64,000 bases of DNA from Halomontanus rarus. Its GTDB lineage: Archaea > Halobacteriota > Halobacteria > Halobacteriales > Natrialbaceae. Below the pieces are notes generated by a model. It worked only from the letters and a program-made list of their open reading frames with translations. It was not told where the DNA came from and did not search any database. The number at the start of each line of letters is the position of its first letter. The stretch's first letter is position 1. Made by a program: the position numbers and the translations under genes. Below, in pieces: positions 28,598 through 36,571 of this stretch. The stretch is taken from positions 62,001-126,000 of the forward strand of contig NZ_CP071598.1 in the NCBI RefSeq assembly GCF_017357405.1, in the 5' to 3' direction.

Positions 28598-29620
28598 TTA
28601 CCCCATACTGGACTGTTCCGCCCGCGGATCGATCAGTGCGTACGTGAAGTCGGCGATGAGCGTCCCGATCACGAACAGGATCGTGACGATGATGAGATTC
28701 GCGGTGAGCAAGGGGAAGTCCCGCATCACGGTCGCATCGAACATCAACATCCCCATGCCCGGATACGCGAAGATTTCCTCTAAGATGACCGTCCCGCCGA
28801 GCATGCCACCGAGTCCGATGATGATCCCAGTGTACATCGGCAGAATCGCGTTCCGCGCGAGGTAGCGCGTCGAAATCTTGTAGGAAGACAGCCCGCGGAG
28901 TTCCGCGACGCGGATGTAGTCGGACCCGAGGATTCGGATCGAGTTGGCCCGCATCGACAACGCCTGTCCACCGAAGCCCGTGATAACCAGCGACGCGACC
29001 GGCAGTGCAGCGTGATAGAAGATACCCTGGATGAACGGCCAGTTGAATCCCGGGTTCGTCGACGTATTGAATCGCCCTCCAGTCGGGAACCACCCGAGCT
29101 GATACGCCCCGAAGTACAGCAAGACGATCGCCGCGATGTAGAACGGAACCGCGCTGTTGAGAATGACCGTGATCGTCATCCCGACGTCGAACCGGGAGCC
29201 CTCGTAGTAGGCCATCAACGATCCGAGAACGATCCCGACGACGAGTCCGTACACCAGTGCAACCGACGAGAGGAAAATACTCCACGGAGCCGCCTCGAGA
29301 ATGAGTTGGACGTTCGACGTCCCGGGTTGGACGATGATCGACTCACCGAGATTCCCCTGAAATGCACCCATCATATAGGTCAGGTACGCCTCCCACAGCG
29401 GTTGATCCGGCGGAACGAGCATCCGTTCCTGTAAGACCTGGTTTATCTGTTCGAAGGTGGGATCCGGGGGGAGACCGAACGCTGCTGGATTACTGTTAAT
29501 CTGCGATCTGATCGCAGCTGCCGGTCCGCCGGGCATCAGCTGGATGGCGGCGAACCCCAACGTAACGATGCTATATATTGTAATAATGGCTTGGATGAGG
29601 CGATTCCGTAGATATCCCAT
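28598..29620 (-). CDS. ABC transporter permease, OppB/DppB type, first gene of the operon
   Basis: A 340-residue permease. It opens with MGYLRNRLIQAIITIYSIVTLGF, the typical OppB start, and contains a large external loop with PGGPAAA and DQPLWEAYLTYMMGAFQGNLGES. The EAA-type contact loop is ELRGLSSYKISTRYLARNAILPM near 235-257. The ATG at 29618-29620 was chosen over the upstream start at 29674 because it fits the family N-terminus. It also lies about 28 bases after CTTTTTAG on the minus strand. No substrate-binding gene adjoins it; the lipoproteins at 315, 37621 and 45109 are candidates. Confidence 0.92.
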   Translation of the reverse strand: MGYLRNRLIQAIITIYSIVTLGFAAIQLMPGGPAAAIRSQINSNPAAFGLPPDPTFEQINQVLQERMLVPPDQPLWEAYLTYMMGAFQGNLGESIIVQPGTSNVQLILEAAPWSIFLSSVALVYGLVVGIVLGSLMAYYEGSRFDVGMTITVILNSAVPFYIAAIVLLYFGAYQLGWFPTGGRFNTSTNPGFNWPFIQGIFYHAALPVASLVITGFGGQALSMRANSIRILGSDYIRVAELRGLSSYKISTRYLARNAILPMYTGIIIGLGGMLGGTVILEEIFAYPGMGMLMFDATVMRDFPLLTANLIIVTILFVIGTLIADFTYALIDPRAEQSSMG

Positions 29621-29991
29621 ACGTAACAGGGAATGGAATCGACACGCTAAAAAGTTAATGGTCATCGATAGCATAACGAACGGTCAACCGGATAATACGA
29701 TTTCCACTCCCGGATCCCGGTCAGTGCGGCGGTTCGCCGGACGGCTTCGGCGAACCCACACCCCGTCACGGCAGACGATATGGGTGCCGCTGAACGTCAC
29801 TGCGCACCTGATCGCACGGCAACAGCTCGGTTCGGAGCGAACACCGTGAGCGAGAACCGTAGACTGTGCGATGGGTGTGTGAATCGTTCCAGCCGTTACT
29901 ATCGAAGTTCCCGATCGTTTCGTCGACCGACAGTTCACTCTCACGGCGAGCGAAGCCGTGTTCGGTTCCTCTCCGATATCCACGACGGAGG
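29621..29991. other. Intergenic gap with a copy of a dispersed motif
   Basis: This 371-base gap lies upstream of the transporter operon. It contains the operon promoter near 29641-29655. At 29797-29817 it contains a copy of the CACTGNNCACCYGATCGYAC motif also found near 40580 and 44935. A weak inverted partner (GTGCGATGGGTG) lies near 29868. No gene is recognised. Confidence 0.5.
29797..29817. repeat. Dispersed CACTG..CACC.GATCG motif, copy 1
   Basis: It matches CACTGNNCACCYGATCGYAC, preceded by T, and is shared with 40579-40599 and 44934-44954. In all three places it lies in a long non-coding gap. Confidence 0.45.
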
Positions 29992-30357
29992 CTACCCGAT
30001 ATCCCACGACGGACTCCGATCGACGACGCGGACGTTCGATAGCGTGAGCGCGTCCGGATCGTAGTCGCCGGTCGGCTGATTCAGCGAGTCTCGAGGCTGC
30101 CCGCCGGTCTTCGAGAGCGTCGCCCGTACCAGGACGACCGATTCGCCCCACGACCGCTCGTCCGACTCGAGGGCGTCCCGGGACGCGGTCGGCGGATTCA
30201 CGTTCAGCGGAAGCAACGCGCCGTCCGGTTCGGCATCCGGGTCGTATTTGAACGTGAGCGAGACGTCGTCACCGGCGGTAAACGGCGGCGACTGTACCAG
30301 ATACGGACAGAGCCCGGTGAGTCGTTCGTGAAGGATTTGATCCGATGGAAGCGTCAT
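29992..30357 (-). CDS. Hypothetical protein
   Basis: A 121-residue soluble, acidic protein without signal or membrane segment. Composition and codon use are those of a real haloarchaeal gene: a high third-position GC and acidic runs such as FKYDPDAEPDGALL. No family is recognised. Segments WGESVVLVRATLSKTGG and LSNVRVVDRSPSWDIG suggest a beta-rich fold. It is the last gene of the minus-strand row that begins with the MoxR cluster and lies about 170 bases after its neighbour, so it may or may not share that transcript. Confidence 0.6.
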   Translation of the reverse strand: MTLPSDQILHERLTGLCPYLVQSPPFTAGDDVSLTFKYDPDAEPDGALLPLNVNPPTASRDALESDERSWGESVVLVRATLSKTGGQPRDSLNQPTGDYDPDALTLSNVRVVDRSPSWDIG

Positions 30358-30528
30358 GAGTACTCACACCTCGCGAGGTGTTCGCGTTTGTTGTCGTCAT
30401 CGCGGCTGTGGCCGTACCCGTGATCGTTCTCTCTCGGCGGGACCGTTCGCGGCCGTGGCCGTGTTCGTAGCCGTCGTTGTCACCACACGATTCTCGTCTC
30501 GCGAACGCCCTCGAGTTCGCGAGCCCGC

Positions 30529-30795
30529 TTACTGCTTCGGAGACCCCCACGGGACCCACGTCGCCGACTCCCGCTCGGCCTCGCGAAGTTCGTCCGGGTC
30601 TGCCAGCCCGGCCGTAACGACGATCGTGCGTTCGTACCGCTGTCCGAGCATCCACGAGACGACGATTCCGGCGGCGAGGACGAACTCCCACCGCGGGATC
30701 ATCGCTTGGATCGGTTCGACGACCGCGACCGCGACGAACCCAGTGAGGACGAGCATGTGAAGCAACCGGTTTCCGAGCACTGCCCGACGGCTCAT
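30529..30795 (-). CDS. Small membrane protein, function unknown
   Basis: An 88-residue protein with two hydrophobic stretches (LLHMLVLTGFVAVAVVEPI and WEFVLAAGIVVSWMLG) and a C-terminal soluble tail ending in VPWGSPKQ. No family is recognised. It follows the zinc-ribbon protein by 64 bases on the same strand and may be co-transcribed with it. Its reading frame and acidic tail look genuine. Confidence 0.6.
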   Translation of the reverse strand: MSRRAVLGNRLLHMLVLTGFVAVAVVEPIQAMIPRWEFVLAAGIVVSWMLGQRYERTIVVTAGLADPDELREAERESATWVPWGSPKQ

Positions 30796-30859
30796 CGGTA
30801 TCGCCCCCTCCGTGGACCCATCGGCCGACGGCCGCCGACGTGGGACGCTCGCATCGCGA

Positions 30860-31132
30860 TCACTCTCGCTGACTCGCCTGCTCGAGTCGCTGGCGTTTCT
30901 CGTAGATGAAGAACCCGCCGATCGCTGCGACGAGGACGCCGATCACGCCGAACGCCATCAGATCGCCCGGGTTCAGTACCGTGGCCACGATCAGTAGCAC
31001 ACCGAGGGCGATCGCGATGTAATACGGGACCGCTCCCCGCAGGGACGTCCCGCAGTGTGGACAGGAACCGTTCTCGACGGCGATCGTTTCCTTGCAGTTA
31101 CGACAGACGATCTGCGTCTCTTTCGTACCCAT
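30860..31132 (-). CDS. Zinc-ribbon membrane protein
   Basis: A 90-residue protein with an N-terminal zinc ribbon (IVCRNCKETIAVENGSCPHC, two CxxC knuckles about 12 residues apart). Two membrane helices follow (YYIAIALGVLLIVATVL and MAFGVIGVLVAAIGGFFIY) and a charged tail. The ATG at 31130-31132 lies about 28 bases after a TATA-like AAAGATTAA on the minus strand; the longer frame from 31159 is therefore not used. Such proteins are common in archaea and generally uncharacterised. Confidence 0.7.
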   Translation of the reverse strand: MGTKETQIVCRNCKETIAVENGSCPHCGTSLRGAVPYYIAIALGVLLIVATVLNPGDLMAFGVIGVLVAAIGGFFIYEKRQRLEQASQRE

Positions 31133-31281
31133 TACAGTAGACAAGCGCAGGAAACTCACTTAATCTTTTATGCCAGCGTTCGACGCCACTTCGGGTCGAC
31201 GGTCCCGACTCCGACTCGAAAAAAACGGTAGCCGAACGAAGACCGAAACCGGAGACTGATCGCAATCGATCGATTCCGCCT

Positions 31282-32268
31282 TCAGGCGACCTGCGCGTCC
31301 TCGGTGACGGTCGGCACCGGCACCTCGTCGAGGATATCCTGGACGACCTCCGCCTTGTCGACGTCGTTGACCTGTGCTTCCGCGGTGAGGACGAGTCGGT
31401 GACCGAGCACCGGTTCGGCGATATTTTTCACGTCGTCGGGCGTCGCGTACTCCCGGCCCTCGATGACGGCGCGGGCGCGGGTACACTCGAACAGACGCTG
31501 GGTCCCGCGGGGGGAGACGCCGACGCGGACGCGGTGGTCCTCGCGGGTCATACGGCACACTTCCCGAATGTACACCAGCAGATCCTCGCTGGCTCGGATC
31601 GACTCGGCGACTTGCTGCAGCGCGATGACTTCCTCGGCGCTGTCCATGACGCTTCCCGCCGACGGCGTCGAGTCGAGGCGGCCCGCACGACGCTTGAGGA
31701 TCTCGAGTTCGCCCTCGTCGTTGGGGTAGCCGAGGCTGGTCTTGACGTTGAATCGGTCGACCTGCGCTTCGGGCAGCGGGAAGGTCCCCTCCTGTTCGAC
31801 GGGGTTCTGGGTCGCGATGACGAAGAACGGTTCGGGCAGTTGGCGGGTCTCGCCCTCGACGGTCACCTGCTTTTCCTGCATCGCTTCCAGCAGTGCCGCC
31901 TGGGTCTTCGGCGGCGCGCGGTTGATCTCGTCGGCCAGGACGACGTTGCCGAAGATCGGCCCCGCGTTGAACTCGAACTCGCCTTCGCGCTCGTTGTAGA
32001 TGTTCGACCCGGAGACGTCGTTGGGCAGCAGGTCCGGGGTGAACTGGATCCGCGTGAAGTCCAGGTTGAACGCGCTCGCGAAACTGTTCGCCGTCAGCGT
32101 CTTCCCCGTCCCCGGAACGTCCTCGAGGAGGACGTGGCCCTCGGCGAGAATGCCGAGCAAGACCGTCTCGAGGAACTCTCGATCCGCGATGACCGCAGAT
32201 TGGATCTCCTCGATAACGTCGTTACACCGGGCACTGGCTTCCTCTACGCTAAACTCCGTGACAGCCAT
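31282..32268 (-). CDS. MoxR-family AAA+ ATPase
   Basis: A 328-residue chaperone-type ATPase. It shows Walker A GTGKT (residues 53-57), Walker B VVLADEINRAPPKTQAALLEAM near 112-133, and sensor segment FFVIATQNPVEQEGTFPLPEAQVDRF, the hallmark of MoxR proteins. The family works with DUF58 and von Willebrand-type partners to mature membrane or surface complexes. Here the DUF58 gene lies upstream on the same strand. The ATG at 32266-32268 lies about 27 bases after AGTATACG, so the gene has its own leaderless promoter although it sits in a cluster. Confidence 0.93.
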   Translation of the reverse strand: MAVTEFSVEEASARCNDVIEEIQSAVIADREFLETVLLGILAEGHVLLEDVPGTGKTLTANSFASAFNLDFTRIQFTPDLLPNDVSGSNIYNEREGEFEFNAGPIFGNVVLADEINRAPPKTQAALLEAMQEKQVTVEGETRQLPEPFFVIATQNPVEQEGTFPLPEAQVDRFNVKTSLGYPNDEGELEILKRRAGRLDSTPSAGSVMDSAEEVIALQQVAESIRASEDLLVYIREVCRMTREDHRVRVGVSPRGTQRLFECTRARAVIEGREYATPDDVKNIAEPVLGHRLVLTAEAQVNDVDKAEVVQDILDEVPVPTVTEDAQVA

Positions 32269-32701
32269 GCCCAAAGCGTCGTACCGTATACTCTTAGGAG
32301 TGACGGTTCATGATCCGTGACCGATACGTCGACGGATAGTGTCGTCGCTCGAGGATCCGCGACGGTCCGTCTGGGAGTCACCCGTCTCAAGTCCCCCTCT
32401 TTGCGATCACGGACGTGACCGAACCGGAGGTCCGGTTCCGGACCCTCGAGGTCGAGGTCGAGAGCCGCGTTCGACGATTTCGGACACACTCTCCGTCGAT
32501 CGGTCGACGACTGCGATGCTGTGTGTGACCTCCAGTCGTGAGCTCAGGCACGGAAACGGAAGTGGAAGTGGAAGCGGAAGCGGAAGCGGTAGTGGATACG
32601 AAACTCGAGTCGGATAGACGGTGGACTCGAGAACGGACTTACAATCGAACGTGGAACCCGACCCGCTCGAGCGAAAACAGTCGTTCGGAACCGAGATCCG
32701 A
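32269..32701. other. Gap inside the MoxR cluster with a short tandem repeat
   Basis: This 433-base stretch between the MoxR gene and the membrane-protein gene holds the MoxR promoter near 32295 and a GGAAGN hexamer run at 32552-32593. No credible gene was seen; the open frames here are low-complexity or opposite-strand shadows. Confidence 0.55.
32552..32593. repeat. GGAAGN hexanucleotide tandem repeat, seven units
   Basis: Seven consecutive six-base units of the type GGAAGC, GGAAGT, GGAAAC or GGTAGT lie in a non-coding gap. It is a short-tandem-repeat tract that could vary in copy number by slippage. Confidence 0.6.
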
Positions 32702-33229
32702 TCAGGTTCGCAGCGCCCAGGCGAGGAAGACGACCGCGACCAACAGCAAGATCAGCGCGGAGACCGGTCGTCCGCCGCCGGCGGTTGCGAAGACGAGGTA
32801 ACCGATCGCGGCGGAGATCGTCGCGACCATCGCGCTCAGCGAGGCGTGGACGATCTCGTTTCGCTGGGTCTGACTGTGGCTGCCGACCTGCTCGCCGAGG
32901 CCGATCGCGTGCTGGCCGAGGTCCCACGCGAGCAGCGTGCCGATCATACTGATCAACAGCACCTCCGCGGGCGTTCCGAATCCGCCGGCGACGAGCACCG
33001 ACAGGAACAACCCGGCCGCCCCGAGGGTCACCCGGGCTCGGCTGGGTTCGCCGAACAGCCCGCTGGCGAGTATCGCGAGTCCGCCGAAGCCAAGCGGCAC
33101 CGCCAGCACCGCGAACGGGGCGCTGGTCACTGCGGCGATCAGGGCCGCCGCGACCGCTGCCAGACTGCTCACCCTCGTCGGGGAGTGATCGACGTCGACT
33201 GCCTCGAGATTCTGTGTTTGAGTACTCAT
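32702..33229 (-). CDS. Multi-helix membrane protein of the DUF58 cluster (DUF7519-like)
   Basis: A 175-residue protein with about five hydrophobic helices, including LAAVAAALIAAVTSAPFAVLAV and ALILLLVAVVFLAWAL. A conserved-looking WDLGQHAIGLGEQVG loop lies near residue 105. Proteins of this size and layout accompany DUF58/MoxR genes in many haloarchaea, which is the basis for the name. The ATG at 33227-33229 overlaps the stop of the DUF58 gene by four bases (ATGA), so translation is coupled. Function is unknown. Confidence 0.7.
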   Translation of the reverse strand: MSTQTQNLEAVDVDHSPTRVSSLAAVAAALIAAVTSAPFAVLAVPLGFGGLAILASGLFGEPSRARVTLGAAGLFLSVLVAGGFGTPAEVLLISMIGTLLAWDLGQHAIGLGEQVGSHSQTQRNEIVHASLSAMVATISAAIGYLVFATAGGGRPVSALILLLVAVVFLAWALRT

Positions 33230-35259
33230 ACTGCCCACCTCTTTTCGGCGCGATCGAGCTCGAGCCCGAGCGTCGCGTCGTAGTTCCAGTTCACGACGCG
33301 GATGCCGCGCTCGCGAAGTTCGTTGACTCGCATGGTTCGTTCGACTCGGGCCAGCCGCTGTCCGACCGTTCGATCCGCGGTCGGGTTGGGGCTGATGATC
33401 GTCACCAGGTGGCCCGCCGAATCCAGCCGCCGGGCAACCTCTGCCGTGTAGTCGTCACACAGCGGCGAGAACAGCATGATCTGCGACCCCGGGGAGAGCT
33501 GCTGGCGGACGTGGTTCATCGGGTCGACGTAGTGCCCCTCGGTTTCGGACTGCGTCGGCGGAATCGTCGACAGCGCCGGATGGCTGGTGAAGATCCGCCG
33601 CGCCCGTTCCTCGTGGCCGTCGCCGGCGCTCGGCCCGAGCCAACACGGCACTGTGTCGAACGCCGCCAGCCCGACCAGATCGCCCCGGTCGGCCAGCGCC
33701 GTGAAGATCTCCGTCGCCGCGGCGACGCTCCGATCGACCGCGTGCTGGTCGCCCGGCGTCGGCGAGACGTACGCCGAGTCGCGACCGTCGAACAGGAGCA
33801 CGACGTTCGCCGCCCGCTCGAGTCGGAAGTCGATCGTCGCGAGTTCGCCCGTTCGGGCGTGGCGTTTCCAGTCGATCCGATTCATCGGGTCGCCCTCGCG
33901 GTACTCTCGAACCGCGAAGAACTCGAGGCCCGAGCCGCCGATCGCGGTGTCGACCTGCCCGGAGTACAGCGACGTCTGCGAGCGGACGGGCATGTCACTG
34001 ACCGTCTTCAGCGACGGGACACACTGGATCGACGCGTCGACTTGCACGAGCGCCTCCCGCTCGATCGATCCCGAGAAGTCCCGGGCGACGACCTGCACCG
34101 GCCACTCGTGGCTGCCGCGTTCGGCGACGAACGTGTAGGTGAACGTCGCCTGCGACCCCGGTCGCAGGGCGGTCGCGAGTCGCGGCGACCCCTCGACGAC
34201 GCGGATCGGCTCCGGGACGGCGTCGATCAGCCGGAGGTCCGAGAGGAACGCGTCGCCGCCGTTGCGGACGGTGACGGTCACCTCGACCGGTTCGCCCGGA
34301 TCCGGCTGGTCGTTGCTCAGGTGGCGATCGATCTCGAGGGCCGTCACGTCGGGTGCGGTCCCCATGCGAGCGTACGCCGCGAAGCCGATCGCGACGACGC
34401 TGATGAGCAACACTGCGGGCGTGAACGTGATGACGCCCCAGCCCGCCGCGACGAGCGCGAACGCCGTGATCCCGCGCCAGTGGCCGGTCTCGACGAGGTT
34501 CGCGTAGAGGACGCCGTCGGCGACGCGCTCCGCGTCGTCGTACGCGCCCGAGCTCTCGTAGTTCGTCCCCCGCGTGGACGGCGGATCGACGGTCGTCGAC
34601 GAGGAGAGTCCGAGCCGGGCGAGGAGCCCGGTGTCGTCGGTCTGGGCGACGGTGGTTTCCGGATCCTCCGACGACCCCATGTCGGCGAGGTCGACGATCT
34701 CGTCGACGGCCGCCTTCACCCACTGTTCGTAGGGCGTATCTCCGGAGCCGAACTTCCGCTCCACGAACGACTGTCGAGGCGGGCTGCCGCCCGAGAAGAA
34801 CGAGGCCGCCGTCGCGTCGTCGGTCCACGTTCCCTCCTCTAAGTGCTGAATGGCCTCCTCGCGCGAGCAGTTCTCGCGCTGGCTGATGACGGCCACCGCG
34901 ACTTCCCCCAGTCGCTTCTGGATCTGCTCTTTGTACTCGATCGTCCCCTCCCGAAGCTCGGTGAGCTGGTAGAGCGCACGGTCGATGTCGTGTCCCGGCG
35001 TCGGCGTCGACATCGGGTACTCGATGTCGAGGACGGTCGTCGACTCGATGCCGCCGCGGTAGCGCGCACGAAACATCCACAGCCCCAGGAGGAACGCGAC
35101 TGCACCGAAGAGTCCGACGAACGCGAAACTCGAGGGGAGGCTATCGACCAGCGGCTGGACGACGACGATCGTGGCGACGCCGAGTGCGAGCGCGGCCACT
35201 CCGATGACCATCATCGCTCGCCGCGAGAGGTCGTCAAACGTCGATGTCGATGTGCTCAT
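33226..35259 (-). CDS. DUF58 protein with an N-terminal DUF7269-like membrane region
   Basis: A 677-residue membrane protein. Two N-terminal helices (MMVIGVAALALGVATIVVV and SFAFVGLFGAVAFLLGLW) and a soluble segment to about 170 resemble a protein that is a separate gene in many relatives. A second helix pair follows near 265-310 (GITAFALVAAGWGVITF). A beta domain with AxxIDRHLSNDQPDPGEPVEV comes next, then DUF58 with the signature REYREGDPMNRIDWKRHARTGEL near 465-490 and a von Willebrand-like part (VVLLFDGRDSAY). DUF58 proteins are clients or partners of MoxR ATPases. It overlaps the genes on both sides by four bases, so the three genes form one tightly coupled operon. Confidence 0.88.
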   Translation of the reverse strand: MSTSTSTFDDLSRRAMMVIGVAALALGVATIVVVQPLVDSLPSSFAFVGLFGAVAFLLGLWMFRARYRGGIESTTVLDIEYPMSTPTPGHDIDRALYQLTELREGTIEYKEQIQKRLGEVAVAVISQRENCSREEAIQHLEEGTWTDDATAASFFSGGSPPRQSFVERKFGSGDTPYEQWVKAAVDEIVDLADMGSSEDPETTVAQTDDTGLLARLGLSSSTTVDPPSTRGTNYESSGAYDDAERVADGVLYANLVETGHWRGITAFALVAAGWGVITFTPAVLLISVVAIGFAAYARMGTAPDVTALEIDRHLSNDQPDPGEPVEVTVTVRNGGDAFLSDLRLIDAVPEPIRVVEGSPRLATALRPGSQATFTYTFVAERGSHEWPVQVVARDFSGSIEREALVQVDASIQCVPSLKTVSDMPVRSQTSLYSGQVDTAIGGSGLEFFAVREYREGDPMNRIDWKRHARTGELATIDFRLERAANVVLLFDGRDSAYVSPTPGDQHAVDRSVAAATEIFTALADRGDLVGLAAFDTVPCWLGPSAGDGHEERARRIFTSHPALSTIPPTQSETEGHYVDPMNHVRQQLSPGSQIMLFSPLCDDYTAEVARRLDSAGHLVTIISPNPTADRTVGQRLARVERTMRVNELRERGIRVVNWNYDATLGLELDRAEKRWAV

Positions 35260-36284
35260 TGGTCGTCCACCTCGTTGTCGTCGGTGTCGGTACTGTGTGT
35301 GTCAGCGTCCGCGTTCGCGTCCGCGTTCGTCGTCTCGGGTTCGTTCTGTGTATCATCCTCCTCTGTGGCTCCGTACCGTGATTCGATCGTTCGCAGGATC
35401 TCGACCGCACGGTCCTCTCTCGATTCGGCGTCCTTGCCGCCGTAGCGGACCTCGTTGAACAGTTCCGTAAGCTCCGAGACGTGGGATTCGGACATCCCCA
35501 GACCGATCGCGGCGTCCGCGAATTCGCCGGCCGAGTAGGTCTCGGGACGGTCGACGTTGAGGAACCCGGTCATCTCCAGCCAGGCGCTGTAGACGGTGTT
35601 GTCCACGTCGGCGTTGTGCTCTTCGATCCGATCCGCGGCTTTCCCCGCCGCCTCCGCGAACTGGTCGAGTTCCGGTTCGTCGTCGTCGTCGTCCTGCGGG
35701 ATGACGACCTCGTCTTCACCGGTCGACCGGTAGAGCGCGACGGCCGCGACGACGAAGACGCCGCCGACCAGCACCCCGAGCGCCCACGGCGGAACGGCCC
35801 CGACCGGAACGAGCGTGCCGCTGCCACCGTTGCCGGGGGCCAGACTTCCGCCGCCGAACCCTCCGCTTCCGTCGGCTCCGCAGTCGGTCAGGAGGAAGTA
35901 TACCAGCATTACCGGCGGGAGTAACGTCCAGCCGGCCAGCAGCGACATCGAGAAGTTGAATCGGAAATAGATGAGCCCGACGATCGCCATGAAACCGACG
36001 GCGACGCCGAGTATCCCGCTAGTTCCGTCCAACGGCTCGACGCAAGTCGTCATCGACATCCGTTCACCTGCCGCTCCGCCACCGCTACCGGGGTCCGAGT
36101 CGTGAGTATTGTTCTCGAGTTCGGCGGCGCCACCCGGTGACGGCGGAACGAAGATCTCCTGTTCGTCGTCTGCGCCGATCGGATCGGCCGTCGTCAGCGT
36201 CGCCGCGGCCATGGCGATACCGGCGATGCAGAGTATCGCCACGACGGCCGTCAGCACGCCTCGACTGCTACTAGGTCGTTTCAT
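35256..36284 (-). CDS. DUF4129 membrane protein, first gene of the cluster
   Basis: A 342-residue protein. A Sec-type signal-like helix (LTAVVAILCIAGIAMAAATL) is followed by an external acidic stretch, two helices near 85-130, a glycine-rich loop (GGFGGGSLAPGNGG) and a further helix near 165-185. The C-terminal soluble domain TVYSAWLEMTGFLNV ... LNEVRYGG (about 225-300) is the DUF4129 domain, a common companion of DUF58/MoxR. A low-complexity tail rich in Asp, Ala and Asn ends the protein. The ATG at 36282-36284 is overlapped (ATGA) by the stop of a 30-codon mini-ORF that lies nearer the promoter. Confidence 0.82.
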   Translation of the reverse strand: MKRPSSSRGVLTAVVAILCIAGIAMAAATLTTADPIGADDEQEIFVPPSPGGAAELENNTHDSDPGSGGGAAGERMSMTTCVEPLDGTSGILGVAVGFMAIVGLIYFRFNFSMSLLAGWTLLPPVMLVYFLLTDCGADGSGGFGGGSLAPGNGGSGTLVPVGAVPPWALGVLVGGVFVVAAVALYRSTGEDEVVIPQDDDDDEPELDQFAEAAGKAADRIEEHNADVDNTVYSAWLEMTGFLNVDRPETYSAGEFADAAIGLGMSESHVSELTELFNEVRYGGKDAESREDRAVEILRTIESRYGATEEDDTQNEPETTNADANADADTHSTDTDDNEVDDQ

Positions 36285-36373
36285 ACGAATCTGTCTATGA
36301 TCTTTCCGACGGAGAGACAACGAAGCTCAGTTCGCAGTAGTCGATTGTCACTACGGCTGGTAGACCATATCAT
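36281..36373 (-). CDS. Leaderless 30-codon mini-ORF overlapping the DUF4129 start
   Basis: ATG at 36371-36373 opens a frame beginning MIWSTSRSDNRLL and ending KIIDRFV, with TGA at 36281-36283. That stop shares ATGA with the ATG of the DUF4129 gene. The ATG is 27 bases from the centre of a strong TATA box, so transcription should begin at this mini-ORF rather than at the main gene. The peptide is basic and looks like no known family. The overlap suggests that the ribosome finishing it restarts on the main gene. Confidence 0.5.
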   Translation of the reverse strand: MIWSTSRSDNRLLRTELRCLSVGKIIDRFV

Positions 36374-36395
36374 GCTACGATGAAGGTAGTCTCAT

Positions 36396-36403
36396 ATGTA
36401 TAA
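36396..36403 (-). promoter_or_regulatory. TATA box of the DUF4129-DUF58 operon
   Basis: On the minus strand TTTATACA is centred 27 bases before the mini-ORF ATG at 36373 and about 115 bases before the DUF4129 ATG. No equally good box lies closer to the main gene. Confidence 0.6.
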
Positions 36404-36479
36404 ATCTTTTCCGATGTAACACCTTCGCTGACTGTTTTTCCGACGCGTTCGATCCCGACGTCGCCCCTCAGTCGGACGA

Positions 36480-36486
36480 TTTATAC
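36480..36486 (+). promoter_or_regulatory. TATA box upstream of the PL22-like gene
   Basis: TTTATAC is centred about 27 bases before the mini-ORF ATG at 36509 and about 85 bases before the PL22-like ATG at 36568. Confidence 0.6.
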
Positions 36487-36508
36487 GATCTCGAGTGCAG
36501 TTTCCGGT

Positions 36509-36571
36509 ATGCCCGTCCCCCTCACACCGCCGTCGCGAGCCCCGGTTTCGGTCGCGGGCGTGAGACGATGA
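36509..36571 (+). CDS. Leaderless 20-codon mini-ORF overlapping the PL22-like start
   Basis: The frame encodes MPVPLTPPSRAPVSVAGVRR and ends at TGA 36569-36571, overlapping the downstream ATG as ATGA. It lies at the leaderless distance from a TATA box. It mirrors the mini-ORF at 36281-36373 across the same divergent promoter region of about 135 bases. No function for the peptide is suggested. Confidence 0.5.
   Translation: MPVPLTPPSRAPVSVAGVRR

Noticed and set aside
30356..30528. Hydrophobic plus-strand segments in two frames (AVAVPVIVLSRRD and AVAVFVAVVVTT)
   Set aside because: Considered as a frameshifted membrane gene, but the segments have no shared start, the match is short, and GC-rich Val/Ala runs arise easily by chance.
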